Assembly: GCA_015060625.1 (NCBI GenBank)
Contig: SUYC01000005.1
Coordinates: 189,826-253,825, forward strand
Origin: Xylanibacter ruminicola
GTDB lineage: Bacteria > Bacteroidota > Bacteroidia > Bacteroidales > Bacteroidaceae
Length of the DNA: 64,000 nt
Reading direction: 5' to 3'
Positions 1 to 7,612 of the stretch are shown here, piece after piece. Every line of letters begins with the position of its first letter. The first letter of the stretch is position 1. Below the pieces are notes generated by a model. The model did not search any database, was not told where the DNA came from, and saw only the letters and a list, made by a program, of their open reading frames with translations. The position numbers and the translations under genes were made by a program.

Positions 1-1
1 T

Positions 2-256
2 GCCGATTCGCCACAGATGGTGGATTTGCTGTTTGAGTGCGACGGCGGTGTAAGCCGTTTTGCCACCGAACGTATTGCTACAGGCAATCTGCATGGTACA
101 GGCTGTACACTCTCATCGGCCATTGCCTCGTGGTTAGCCTTAGGCAGCGAACTGCCCGATGCTGTGGGTAAGGCCAAACAGTTTGTTACCGAAGCCATCC
201 GCCGTTCAGTAAGCGCCGGCATCGGTCATGGTAACGGACCTTTACTGATGCCCTGA
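2..256 (+). CDS. thiD: ThiD C-terminus, hydroxymethylpyrimidine (phosphate) kinase, partial
   Basis: The reading frame is open from the window edge and ends with TGA at 254-256, so only the last 84 or so residues are present. They contain HGTGCTLSSAIA, the conserved anion-hole and catalytic segment of ThiD/PdxK-type ribokinase-fold kinases, followed by the usual C-terminal helix (AVGKAKQFVTEAIRRS) and a short Gly-rich end. ThiD phosphorylates HMP and HMP-P in thiamine biosynthesis in the cytoplasm. The upstream context is outside the window, so fusion to ThiE or another thi gene cannot be judged. No plus-strand terminator is evident after it. Confidence 0.88.
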   Translation, partial: ADSPQMVDLLFECDGGVSRFATERIATGNLHGTGCTLSSAIASWLALGSELPDAVGKAKQFVTEAIRRSVSAGIGHGNGPLLMP

Positions 257-265
257 CGGCAAGGC

Positions 266-306
266 AAAAAAATGTGGACACCCACCCTTGACGGATGGAT
301 GCCCAC
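266..306 (-). terminator. Intrinsic terminator of the small exported protein gene
   Basis: A 14-base arm at 274-287 pairs with 293-306, allowing G-U pairs, around a 5-base loop. Read on the minus strand the stem is followed by seven T (266-272). It lies 30 bases past the stop codon of the 336-698 gene. Confidence 0.7.
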
Positions 307-335
307 TATCCCATGGATTAGAATTATATGCTCTA

Positions 336-698
336 TTATTTGTTCAGACCACGGTTGTTGAGTGTGATGTTCAACAGCATCAGGTACTTCTTCATCTGCT
401 CGGCGTTCAGAACGCGTCTCATGCGCTTAACATCAGTGTTGATGGCGTCCTTAACCATAGCCTCGCGCTCGGTGTTACCATACTGAGCGGCATAAACCAT
501 CTCAGTGTTGAACACGTGGTGAATGTTCTCAACGGCAGCCTTCTGATCGTCGGCCAGCTTCAGAGCGTCAGAGAGCTTATTGATATTGATATCCATCTTA
601 TAAGCCTCTACGTTGGCTACTGCGTTAGTGTTCTCACCCTCAGCAAATGCAGTTGTCATACTCAGCATTGCAACCATTGTCAAAATCATCTTTTTCAT
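336..698 (-). CDS. Small exported protein of unknown function
   Basis: 120 residues. The first 20 (MKKMILTMVAMLSMTTAFAE) are a clear Sec signal peptide with cleavage after AFA. The mature part is about 100 residues, helical and charged, with one repeated theme (LSDALKLADDQKAAVENIHHVF ... TDVKRMRRVLNAEQMKKYLMLLNITLNNRG, given here in parts). The ending MKKYLMLLNITLNNRG is a pattern I associate with short periplasmic proteins of Bacteroidales, loosely like Spy/CpxP-type helical proteins, but I cannot assign a family. It is monocistronic, with its own promoter and terminator. Function unknown. Confidence 0.8.
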   Translation of the reverse strand: MKKMILTMVAMLSMTTAFAEGENTNAVANVEAYKMDININKLSDALKLADDQKAAVENIHHVFNTEMVYAAQYGNTEREAMVKDAINTDVKRMRRVLNAEQMKKYLMLLNITLNNRGLNK

Positions 699-789
699 CT
701 TTTTACCCTTTCTTAATTTTTACTCAGTCGGCCTTTCACGGTCGGCCTACTTTAAACATTTTTGTTATCCTTTTTCCTTTTTGACGATG

Positions 790-820
790 CAAAGGTACGG
801 CGACTTTTTGAATTTAACAA
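790..820 (-). promoter_or_regulatory. Bacteroidetes-type promoter of the 336-698 gene
   Basis: On the minus strand TACCTTTG (790-797) matches the -7 consensus TAnnTTTG, with TTGT (817-820) 19 bases upstream as a -33 element. Transcription would start near 783, giving a leader of about 85 bases. Confidence 0.65.
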
Positions 821-902
821 GCATTTTTATGTATTTGTGTGCGAACACAGTGGTTTTGTTGATACAAATCATGTTATTGATTCAGGTCAACGGTTATGAG
901 AC

Positions 903-933
903 AAAAAAAGGGAGGCAAGACCAGCTTGCCTCC
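903..933 (-). terminator. Intrinsic terminator of the carboxylesterase gene
   Basis: A perfect 9-bp stem, GGAGGCAAG (911-919) with CTTGCCTCC (925-933), followed on the minus strand by seven T (903-909). It lies about 20 bases after the esterase stop codon. Confidence 0.85.
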
Positions 934-954
934 CCATGGAAGTTAAAAATTTAG

Positions 955-2493
955 TTATCTAGTGATAGTGGTGCGGCGTGGAGCAGGCCCGAAACCGAAT
1001 GCAGGCAGTTTCGATTTTTCGGGTTCGCCTAAGAACGAAGCCTCGGCATCTTTCTCGTCGAGCTTAAACACCATAAACTTGGTGCTCTTAGCGGTGCAAG
1101 GTGTCCAGGCACCACCCTTAGGACCGTTAGGATCGCTGTACTTCACAAAGTTGGTCCATGCAGTCAGCATCTTCTCGCTCAGGTCCCAGTCGCCCTTCGT
1201 CCATGGGCGCCAGCAGTGCTTCAGACTCTTGAATACGAACCACAGGTCGCTTGAGTGGAAAGCTCCCTTCAGTCGCTGGGTTACTTCGGGATGGCTGCCA
1301 TCATCGGGCAACGGACGAGCAAACTGGTAGGCCCAAGCCTTACCGCCTTTTTGCTCGCGAACCTTGCAGAACTCGGCAATGTTGGGTGCCATGTTACCCA
1401 TATCATCCAGTGTAAATCCAATCATATAAGGAACATCTGCCAATGTGCCCTGGCGGGTGGCATCGTCGAAACTCTTCTCGCTCACGTAGCCATCAATCAT
1501 CGGCATGAATGGCAGTCCTTGACGCATAAATGCCATAGGACCGCTGGCCTGCTGTCCGTCGTTGTTCACCTGATAGTAGAGGGTGGGCAGGGCGAAGATA
1601 GTTTCGGTGCTGGCAGCACGCATCTTCTGCAGGTCGGTCAGTCCGGCCCAGTCGAACACCTTCTTGGCATTAGCCTCGGCTTCTTTCACCGTACCGCCGC
1701 TGTAGCGTGCGCCCATGGGGTTGCCATTGGCATCGGGAATGCTCAGGCCCTGGGCACTCATAATCACAGCCTTGTGGAACAATCCGCGAGCCAGTGGGCT
1801 CTCGCACAGTGTACGTACGCTACCGCCACCGGCGCTCTGTCCGAAGATGGTTACGTTATTGGGATCGCCACCAAACTGAGCGATATTCTTCTTAATCCAT
1901 TTCAGAGCCTCGATCTGGTCCAGGATACCATAGTTGCCCGATACGTGGTTGGGGTTCTCGGCAGCCAGAGCTGGGTGAGTGAGGAATCCGAATACACCTA
2001 AGCGGTAGTTGATAGATACCAGCACCACATCCTTGGCACCCCATTCCTGTCCGTCGAACTCAGGCTCCGAACCGAAACCCTCGCGATAGCCGCCACCATG
2101 AATCCACAGGGCTACGGGCAGTTTCTTGTTGACATTGCCTGGCGCTTTGGTCCAAACGTTCAGATACAGGCAGTCCTCGCTAAAGGCAGCCTCCTTGCCA
2201 TAGCCCCACTCGGTATAGTAGCCACCGGTGTATTGTATGGCCTGATAGCTGGGGCGACCAAAAGTGTCGCACACCTTTACACCCTTCCAGGGCACAACAG
2301 GTTGCGGAGCCTTCCAGCGGTTCTCCTTGATAGGAGGTGCAGCATAAGGAATGCCACGATACACAAAAACTTCGGGATGATCATCGGCCAGGATGCCTTG
2401 CACCTTGCCACCTTCGATTGTTAGAACTGGGTTTTCTGCAGCACCTGCAGACGCTGCTACTAAGAGCAGGAGAGACATGAATAGTTTTCTCAT
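955..2493 (-). CDS. Exported type-B carboxylesterase
   Basis: 512 residues, normal for the para-nitrobenzyl-esterase/cholinesterase-like alpha/beta hydrolases. An N-terminal signal peptide (LFMSLLLLVAASAGAAE) sends it out of the cytoplasm. Visible family motifs are the oxyanion segment LWIHGGGYREGFG, the nucleophile elbow FGQSAGGGS (catalytic Ser), and the EDCLYLNVW signature earlier in the chain. The start ATG follows an AT-rich leader. In Bacteroidales, enzymes of this family often de-esterify plant glycans or hydrolyse small esters, but the substrate cannot be read here. It stands alone, with a terminator after it and a patatin gene upstream on the same strand. Confidence 0.9.
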   Translation of the reverse strand: MRKLFMSLLLLVAASAGAAENPVLTIEGGKVQGILADDHPEVFVYRGIPYAAPPIKENRWKAPQPVVPWKGVKVCDTFGRPSYQAIQYTGGYYTEWGYGKEAAFSEDCLYLNVWTKAPGNVNKKLPVALWIHGGGYREGFGSEPEFDGQEWGAKDVVLVSINYRLGVFGFLTHPALAAENPNHVSGNYGILDQIEALKWIKKNIAQFGGDPNNVTIFGQSAGGGSVRTLCESPLARGLFHKAVIMSAQGLSIPDANGNPMGARYSGGTVKEAEANAKKVFDWAGLTDLQKMRAASTETIFALPTLYYQVNNDGQQASGPMAFMRQGLPFMPMIDGYVSEKSFDDATRQGTLADVPYMIGFTLDDMGNMAPNIAEFCKVREQKGGKAWAYQFARPLPDDGSHPEVTQRLKGAFHSSDLWFVFKSLKHCWRPWTKGDWDLSEKMLTAWTNFVKYSDPNGPKGGAWTPCTAKSTKFMVFKLDEKDAEASFLGEPEKSKLPAFGFGPAPRRTTITR

Positions 2494-2574
2494 AATTATT
2501 GGTTTGTTGATAATAACTAATGGTTCCTTATTTATATAAAGGTTATTATATAGACGCAGAGCGTCGCAAAAGGT

Positions 2575-3453
2575 TTAATCCGAAAGTAAAGTTTGGCGAG
2601 TTTTTCGTCGGCCTATGGCTATCAGCTTTTCCGATTTGTCGTAGTCGAATCCGCCGTAGCGGGTCATTTGTATATCCACCAGCACATCGGGTTTGGTGAG
2701 TTGGGCCATCAGCAGCGAGTTCTGTCGTATCATCAGCGAACTGACGCGCGACAGCATGGTGTAGTAGTTAAAGTCGAGATGGTCGGGCAGCAGTCGGTTC
2801 AGTATCTGTTGCGACAGCGAGGTGCTGTGTTTGCGCTTCTCGGCGAGTTCCTGCTGTATCTCCCACTGTGCTTTATAGTCGTGCCCGCTCACGTCGATAC
2901 CTATCAGCAGGTCGCCCTCGTGGCGTTCTACGCGGTTCAGTGGTATGGGATTGGTAACGCCGCCGTCGATCAGTATCATGCCGTCGCGCTGCACCGGTTC
3001 ATAAAAGGTGGGTAGCGATATCGAGGCTCGGATGGCTTCGAACAGGCTGCCTTTGCGGAAAACCACTTCCTGCCCCGCAATCCAGTCGGTAGCCACGGCG
3101 CAGTAGGGGATAGGCAGGTCCTCAATCTGTACATCGGGCACAAACTCCATGATGGCCTCGATGATGCGACTGCCTTTTACGAGATGGTTCAGACTGAACG
3201 AGAAGTCGGTCAGTTCGAGCATCTTTTTCCGGTCGATGGTTTTCATCCACTCGCGAAAATCCTCCAGTTTGCCTGCTGCATACACGCCACCTATCAGCGC
3301 TCCCATCGAGCAGCCGGCTATCGAGGTGATATGATAGCCTTGTGCCAAGAGTTCTTCGATGGCGCCGATATGCGCCAGTCCACGTGCGCCGCCACTCGAC
3401 AGCACCAGGGCCACATCACGTGTTGAATGGGGTATTGTATCCTGTTTGCTCAT
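2575..3453 (-). CDS. Patatin-like phospholipase
   Basis: Patatin/RssA-type lipid acyl hydrolase, 292 residues from the chosen ATG at 3453. The catalytic dyad is visible: GCSMG (G-x-S-x-G Ser) about 40 residues in and DGG in LIDGGVTNPIPL. The glycine-rich oxyanion loop SSGGARGLAHIG precedes the Ser. An in-frame ATG at 3498 would add 15 residues (MPIFLYFCTKNLMTI), but a good -7 promoter element lies at 3476-3483, inside that extension, so the downstream ATG is preferred. No signal peptide, so it is cytoplasmic or peripheral. It is divergent from the EamA exporter. Confidence 0.88.
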   Translation of the reverse strand: MSKQDTIPHSTRDVALVLSSGGARGLAHIGAIEELLAQGYHITSIAGCSMGALIGGVYAAGKLEDFREWMKTIDRKKMLELTDFSFSLNHLVKGSRIIEAIMEFVPDVQIEDLPIPYCAVATDWIAGQEVVFRKGSLFEAIRASISLPTFYEPVQRDGMILIDGGVTNPIPLNRVERHEGDLLIGIDVSGHDYKAQWEIQQELAEKRKHSTSLSQQILNRLLPDHLDFNYYTMLSRVSSLMIRQNSLLMAQLTKPDVLVDIQMTRYGGFDYDKSEKLIAIGRRKTRQTLLSD

Positions 3454-3475
3454 TATAGTCATTAAGTTCTTGGTG

Positions 3476-3483
3476 CAAAAATA
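3476..3483 (-). promoter_or_regulatory. -7 promoter element of the patatin gene
   Basis: Reads TATTTTTG on the minus strand (TAnnTTTG consensus), 22 bases from the preferred patatin start codon. No convincing -33 TTTG was found at the usual distance. Confidence 0.55.
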
Positions 3484-3493
3484 CAAAAAAATA

Positions 3494-3559
3494 GGCACGA
3501 ATCACACGAATTTGCGAGAATTTATTATTTTTTTCGTGTTAATTCGTGAAATTCGTGCC
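3494..3559. repeat. Inverted repeat between divergent promoters
   Basis: GGCACGAATCACACGAATT (3494-3512) and AATTCGTGAAATTCGTGCC (3541-3559) are inverted copies matching at 17 of 19 positions around a 28-base T-rich spacer. Each arm itself contains two ACGAAT/ATTCGT units. It lies exactly between the patatin and EamA promoters. Confidence 0.8.
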
Positions 3560-3567
3560 AAAACAAT

Positions 3568-3575
3568 TACCTTTG
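3568..3575 (+). promoter_or_regulatory. -7 promoter element of the EamA gene
   Basis: TACCTTTG, a perfect TAnnTTTG match. It ends only 8 bases before the EamA start codon, so the transcript would be leaderless or nearly so. Confidence 0.6.
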
Positions 3576-3583
3576 CAACCTAT

Positions 3584-4516
3584 ATGACACAACAAAGTAT
3601 ATTTCAGCGCCCCGTATGGGCTGCCCTTATGGCTTTTACCGCAGCGTTTCTGTGGGGATGGGCTTATCCGTTTATCAAACTGGGCTTTGCCGAGCTCGGA
3701 ATCACTGCCGATATGACGGGCAGTAAGATGTTGTTTGCCGGCATCCGCTTTTGTATTTCTGGACTCATCATCCTTTCCATCGCCCATTTCACCCATCGTT
3801 CGTTCCGGTTCAAGGAGTCGGCCCGGCCCCATCTGCTGGGCAGTGCTTTGTTTCTGTTGGGCTTCACCTTACTGAATACCACGCTGCATTACGCCGCCTT
3901 TTATATCGGTTTGTCGCATAGTCAGGGCAGTCGTGCTGCCATCCTTAATTCGCTCAGCGTGTTCACGCTGGTGCTGTTGGCCTGCCTGTTCTTTAAGAGC
4001 GATAAACTCACCGCGCGAAAAATGCTGGGATGCACCATCGGTTTCGGTGGTATCCTGTCGCTCAACCTGGGGGGCGAGGGTAGTGGCTCGTTCACCCTGC
4101 TGGGTGATGGCATGATTATACTCAATGCCCTGTGCGGTGCCTTTGCCGGACTGATGACGCGAGGTGTCAACCAGCGCGTGGATGTGTTTGTGGGCACCGG
4201 CTACAGTCTGGGCTTTGGTGGTGCCCTGCTCATCATCCCCGGCCTGCTGATGGGGGGCACGCTGCCCCACGTCACCCTGCTCGGACTGTTTTATCTGCTC
4301 ATGCTGATAGGTATCTCTACCATCGGCTTTGCCCTCTATAATAAACTCTTGACCTGTAATCCCGTTGGTAAGATAGCCATCTGGAACTCGCTCATCCCGG
4401 TGGTAGGTGCCGTTACCTCGTGCCTCTGCCTCGGCGAACCCTTCCTGCCCAAGTACATCCTGGCTGCCACCCTCACCACGGCGGGTATATACATTATTAA
4501 TAAAGGAAAAGTGTAA
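3584..4516 (+). CDS. EamA/DMT-family transporter
   Basis: 310 residues from ATG 3584, the usual length for a ten-helix drug/metabolite transporter made of two EamA repeats. Hydrophobic segments run the whole length, for instance AALMAFTAAFLWGWAYPFIK at the start (the conserved W-G segment of EamA proteins) and IWNSLIPVVGAVTSCLCLGE near the end, which is the repeat-2 equivalent. The frame is open further upstream to 3359, but those residues do not look membrane-like and lie across the patatin start, so the ATG right after the promoter is chosen. Inner-membrane exporter of unknown small molecule. Confidence 0.88.
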   Translation: MTQQSIFQRPVWAALMAFTAAFLWGWAYPFIKLGFAELGITADMTGSKMLFAGIRFCISGLIILSIAHFTHRSFRFKESARPHLLGSALFLLGFTLLNTTLHYAAFYIGLSHSQGSRAAILNSLSVFTLVLLACLFFKSDKLTARKMLGCTIGFGGILSLNLGGEGSGSFTLLGDGMIILNALCGAFAGLMTRGVNQRVDVFVGTGYSLGFGGALLIIPGLLMGGTLPHVTLLGLFYLLMLIGISTIGFALYNKLLTCNPVGKIAIWNSLIPVVGAVTSCLCLGEPFLPKYILAATLTTAGIYIINKGKV

Positions 4517-4549
4517 CATCAAAAAATAACAAACAAAACTAATAACCTT

Positions 4550-5692
4550 ATGCCCACAACAGAATATCTACTACTTTTCGCCGTCAACCTGGCGTTTATC
4601 CTTACCAACCTGTATGGATGGATTCTGAAATGGTACTATCGTCCGAAAGCCTACGGCGAGCATTTTTATGAACTGTTTCCTGCCCAGCGATCGGTGGGTG
4701 TGCTGTATCTGATGCAGATTATGGAGTTGCCCTATCTGGTGCAGGTGGGCGACGATGATGCACTGCTCTACGTGAATGCCTTTGCCGTGCTGTTTTTTTC
4801 GCTGCAGATGCTGGTGATGTGCCACGGCTATTTCTTTGCGGCACGAAATGCGGCCCGTGCCGGCGTGATGGATCACAAATGGTACTGGCTGTTTATGCCG
4901 GCAGCCCTTGTGCTGGCCCCCCTGTTGCTGCAGGCTCTGGGCATCGTGAAACTGCCCGATGGTTATCGTCCTTTGGCGTTTGTGGCAGTCAGCGTGGTGT
5001 TTGCTGTCTATTTCGCCCTGTCGGTGCGCATGGCCCTCAAGATAGGTCAGGCCGTGCGCCGTGCCAACGAGGACACCTATGCCGATAGCGATGATTTCCC
5101 CGTGCGCTTTGCCCAGTACATCCAGTGGTTGCCCACGTTTATCTGTGTGCTGATGGCTATCAACTTCTATGCTGATAATGCCATCGTGAAAGCCGTGCGC
5201 GACGTGTTTTTTACGGGTATGAACATCTGGTTCTGCATCTTTACGCTTAACCCTTGGCGACAGCCCTATGCCGACCGTACCGATGAAATCGTTAAGGCTG
5301 CAGCCGATGATATGGCTGAACCAGCACCTGTGGCAGGCACGTTCCGTTTGACCGACGAGCGCTTTATGCAGTTGAGCCGTAAGTTGGACGACCTGCTCAC
5401 CAAGGAGCGTATCTTTACCGAGCAGCACATCACCAGCGACTTGCTGACGGCACGCCTGGGCACCAATGCCACCTATCTGTCGGAGGTGATACGCCGCAGC
5501 GGTTACCAGTCGTTCTACGATATGATTTGCCAACATCGTGTGCGCCATGCCATCAGTTTGATTACTGCCAAGCCCGATGAGCGCCTGCTGGTGATAGCCG
5601 AAGAGTGTGGTTTCTCTTCGCCGGCATCAATGACCAAGGCCTTCAAGCAGTTAGGCAAGCCGTCGCCTTCGGCCTATCGCCAGCAAGGGTAG
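4550..5692 (+). CDS. Membrane-anchored AraC-family transcriptional regulator
   Basis: 380 residues in two parts. Residues 1-240 or so hold six to seven hydrophobic segments (YLLLFAVNLAFILTNLYGWI first). The last 110 residues are an AraC/XylS double helix-turn-helix domain: DLLTARLGTNATYLSEVIRRSG for the first helix pair and LLVIAEECGFSSPASMTKAFKQ for the second, ending in the typical GKPSPSAYR. Membrane-spanning AraC regulators are common in Bacteroidetes and are thought to sense an external or membrane signal. It lies just upstream of the sulfatase unit, and three direct repeats that could be its operator follow its stop codon. The start is 33 bases after the EamA gene. Confidence 0.9.
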   Translation: MPTTEYLLLFAVNLAFILTNLYGWILKWYYRPKAYGEHFYELFPAQRSVGVLYLMQIMELPYLVQVGDDDALLYVNAFAVLFFSLQMLVMCHGYFFAARNAARAGVMDHKWYWLFMPAALVLAPLLLQALGIVKLPDGYRPLAFVAVSVVFAVYFALSVRMALKIGQAVRRANEDTYADSDDFPVRFAQYIQWLPTFICVLMAINFYADNAIVKAVRDVFFTGMNIWFCIFTLNPWRQPYADRTDEIVKAAADDMAEPAPVAGTFRLTDERFMQLSRKLDDLLTKERIFTEQHITSDLLTARLGTNATYLSEVIRRSGYQSFYDMICQHRVRHAISLITAKPDERLLVIAEECGFSSPASMTKAFKQLGKPSPSAYRQQG

Positions 5693-5697
5693 GGGGC

Positions 5698-5757
5698 TTT
5701 CCTTTCGGCGTATTTCTTTCCTTTTAGCGTATTTCTGCTTTCCTCTCAGCATATTTT
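5698..5757 (+). repeat. Three direct repeats, possible AraC-type operator
   Basis: Units TTTCCTTTCGGCGTATTTC (5698-5716), TTTCCTTTTAGCGTATTTC (5717-5735) and TTTCCTCTCAGCATATTTT (5739-5757), starting 19 and 22 bases apart, about two helical turns each. They sit between the AraC-type regulator and the -7 element of the sulfatase unit (5793), the place expected of an activator site. That they bind this regulator is inference. Confidence 0.7.
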
Positions 5758-5792
5758 TGATGAGGGGAAAGGTGGTTTGCTGCCTGCGGGTG

Positions 5793-5800
5793 TATATTTG
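5793..5800 (+). promoter_or_regulatory. -7 promoter element of the sulfatase unit
   Basis: TATATTTG matches TAnnTTTG exactly; start of transcription expected near 5807, about 20 bases before the first gene. No TTTG at the usual -33 distance, which would fit a promoter that needs an activator. Confidence 0.6.
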
Positions 5801-5826
5801 CAACCGCTAACAATTACTTTTCTGTT

Positions 5827-5958
5827 ATGATGGCATTAGAGATTCTGCTTTGCATCCTGTTCGGCGCTACTGCTGTGATTGTGATTTACCTGATATATAA
5901 GGTGAACAGTTTTTTCCGCTCTGACGACCGCCAAGATTTAACCTCTAAAAAACGATAG
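5827..5958 (+). CDS. 43-residue single-span membrane peptide
   Basis: Starts ATGATG and ends TAG at 5956-5958, three bases before the sulfatase ATG. The product has one hydrophobic helix (ALEILLCILFGATAVIVIYL) followed by a charged tail (KVNSFFRSDDRQDLTSKKR). It is the first gene after the promoter at 5793, so it is most likely the first cistron of the sulfatase unit. No family recognised. The tight spacing and the membrane-helix-plus-basic-tail design support it being real. Role unknown; coupling of translation to the sulfatase gene is possible. Confidence 0.6.
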   Translation: MMALEILLCILFGATAVIVIYLIYKVNSFFRSDDRQDLTSKKR

Positions 5959-5961
5959 ATA

Positions 5962-7605
5962 ATGAACAAGCAAAACATTCAGAAAACGCTGGTGCTGCTA
6001 CCTACGAGTGCACTGCTGGTTGGTTGTTTGGATGCGACCGACAACCCCGCCACCAAAATTTCGCCTACGCCTAATGCCGACGGCAAGTACAACATCATCT
6101 TTATTACCACCGACCAGGAAGCCTATATGGAGCAGTATCCTGCCGGTAGCGACTATGCTGCCCGCGAGCGATTGCGCAAGCTGGGAACCACGTTCGAGAA
6201 ACATTACGCTTGTGCCAATGTATCCACATCGAGCCGATCGGTTATCTATACCGGTCGCCACATCACCGAAACCTGTATGCTCGACAACACCAACTATGCC
6301 TTCCAACCTAACATGAGTACCGACCTTACCACTGTGGGTGATATGCTGCGCCAGGCTGGCTACTATACCGCCTTTAAAGGTAAGTGGCACATGTCGGAGG
6401 GTGATACCTCGCTCGAGGAATATGGCTTCAGCGACTGGACCGAGGGCGATATGTATGGTGCCGTTTATGAGGGCTGGCATCAGGACGGAACTATCGCCGA
6501 CAACACCATCGACTGGCTGAAAAACAAGGGAAAACAGTTGAATGAGAATGGGCAGAGTTTCTTCCTGGCTGTGAATTTCCTGAACCCGCATGATATTATG
6601 TACTACAACGAGGAAGGTATCGGTGGCTTGGCTGGCGAAGGTGTGCCTGCTCCCGACGATCCTATCTATAAGAAGAGTTATAATGTGCCCGTTCCTGCTA
6701 CATGGAATGAACCGTTCGACAAGGAAGGCCGCGTGGCAGCCCATGGCGAGTATGCGGGCAACTGGGAGCGCATGGTGGGACCCTCACCCAAAACCGAGGC
6801 TGGTTGGAAAAACTTCCGCGACTACTACTATAACACCATTCAGGACCAGGACAACCATATGCTGAAGCTGCTCAACTACCTGGCTGATAACGGTCTGCTG
6901 AAGAACACCATCATCATCTATACCAGTGATCATGGTGAGATGCAAGGCGAACATGGCTTGAAGGGTAAGGGTGGCTATATTTACGAGAACAACATCCATG
7001 TGCCCCTGATTGTTTATCATCCCGAGCTGAAAGGCGGCCGCCATTGCAAGTATATCACCTCGCATCTGGATCTGGCACCAACGTTTGTTGATTTCGCCAC
7101 CAACGGCAATACCACGAAGTTCGCCGAGATTACCAGCGGTCTGCATGGTCACTCGCTGGTGCCTGCCGTGAAGAATCCTTCTATCGACGTGCGTCAGGGC
7201 GAGGGAGCACTTTTCTGCTACGACATGCTGTCGATGATTGATAGCGAGTTTATCATCGATCAAACCCTTAAGCCAGCTTATCGCCTGGATATCAACAAGC
7301 GTGGATTTGTGCGTGGCATCGTCACCGACAGTTATAAGTTTGCCCGCTATTTCGCTCCCGTGAATTTCAATCATCCTGCCGATATCGATGCCCTTTATGC
7401 CAACAACGATGTAGAGATGTTCGTTTACGGCAGCGACGAGACTGAGAACCTGGCCTGGCCCAAGGGCAACCAGCAGACTATCGTAGAGCTGATGAACGAG
7501 AAACTGAACACCCTCATCCAGCACGAGATAGGAACCGATGATGGTAGCGAAACGCTGACCTACTCGAAACTTGGCGTAAAACCATTTGCCAAGCCCACCG
7601 AATGA
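5962..7605 (+). CDS. Lipoprotein sulfatase (Ser-type formylglycine site)
   Basis: 547 residues, alkaline-phosphatase-superfamily sulfatase. A signal peptide ends in the lipobox LVGC with Cys22, so the enzyme is probably membrane-anchored in the periplasm or at the surface. The active-site motif is STSSRSVIYTGR (residues 88-99), which fits C/S-x-P/A-S-R-x4-TGR with Ser88 as the residue to be oxidised to formylglycine and Ser in place of the usual Pro. Metal-binding IIFITTDQ, KGKWHMS and YTSDHGEMQGEHG are also visible. The neighbouring maturase (7613-8776) is of the type that converts Ser or Cys without oxygen. Substrate probably a sulfated glycan; not determinable here. Confidence 0.92.
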   Translation: MNKQNIQKTLVLLPTSALLVGCLDATDNPATKISPTPNADGKYNIIFITTDQEAYMEQYPAGSDYAARERLRKLGTTFEKHYACANVSTSSRSVIYTGRHITETCMLDNTNYAFQPNMSTDLTTVGDMLRQAGYYTAFKGKWHMSEGDTSLEEYGFSDWTEGDMYGAVYEGWHQDGTIADNTIDWLKNKGKQLNENGQSFFLAVNFLNPHDIMYYNEEGIGGLAGEGVPAPDDPIYKKSYNVPVPATWNEPFDKEGRVAAHGEYAGNWERMVGPSPKTEAGWKNFRDYYYNTIQDQDNHMLKLLNYLADNGLLKNTIIIYTSDHGEMQGEHGLKGKGGYIYENNIHVPLIVYHPELKGGRHCKYITSHLDLAPTFVDFATNGNTTKFAEITSGLHGHSLVPAVKNPSIDVRQGEGALFCYDMLSMIDSEFIIDQTLKPAYRLDINKRGFVRGIVTDSYKFARYFAPVNFNHPADIDALYANNDVEMFVYGSDETENLAWPKGNQQTIVELMNEKLNTLIQHEIGTDDGSETLTYSKLGVKPFAKPTE

Positions 7606-7612
7606 TTGACGT

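Noticed and set aside
288..716. 142-codon plus-strand frame
   Set aside because: It is the reverse of the exported-protein gene at 336-698, which has a signal peptide, promoter and terminator of its own.
3359..3583. N-terminal extension of the EamA gene
   Set aside because: It would run across the patatin start and both promoters and is not membrane-like; the ATG at 3584 fits the family start.
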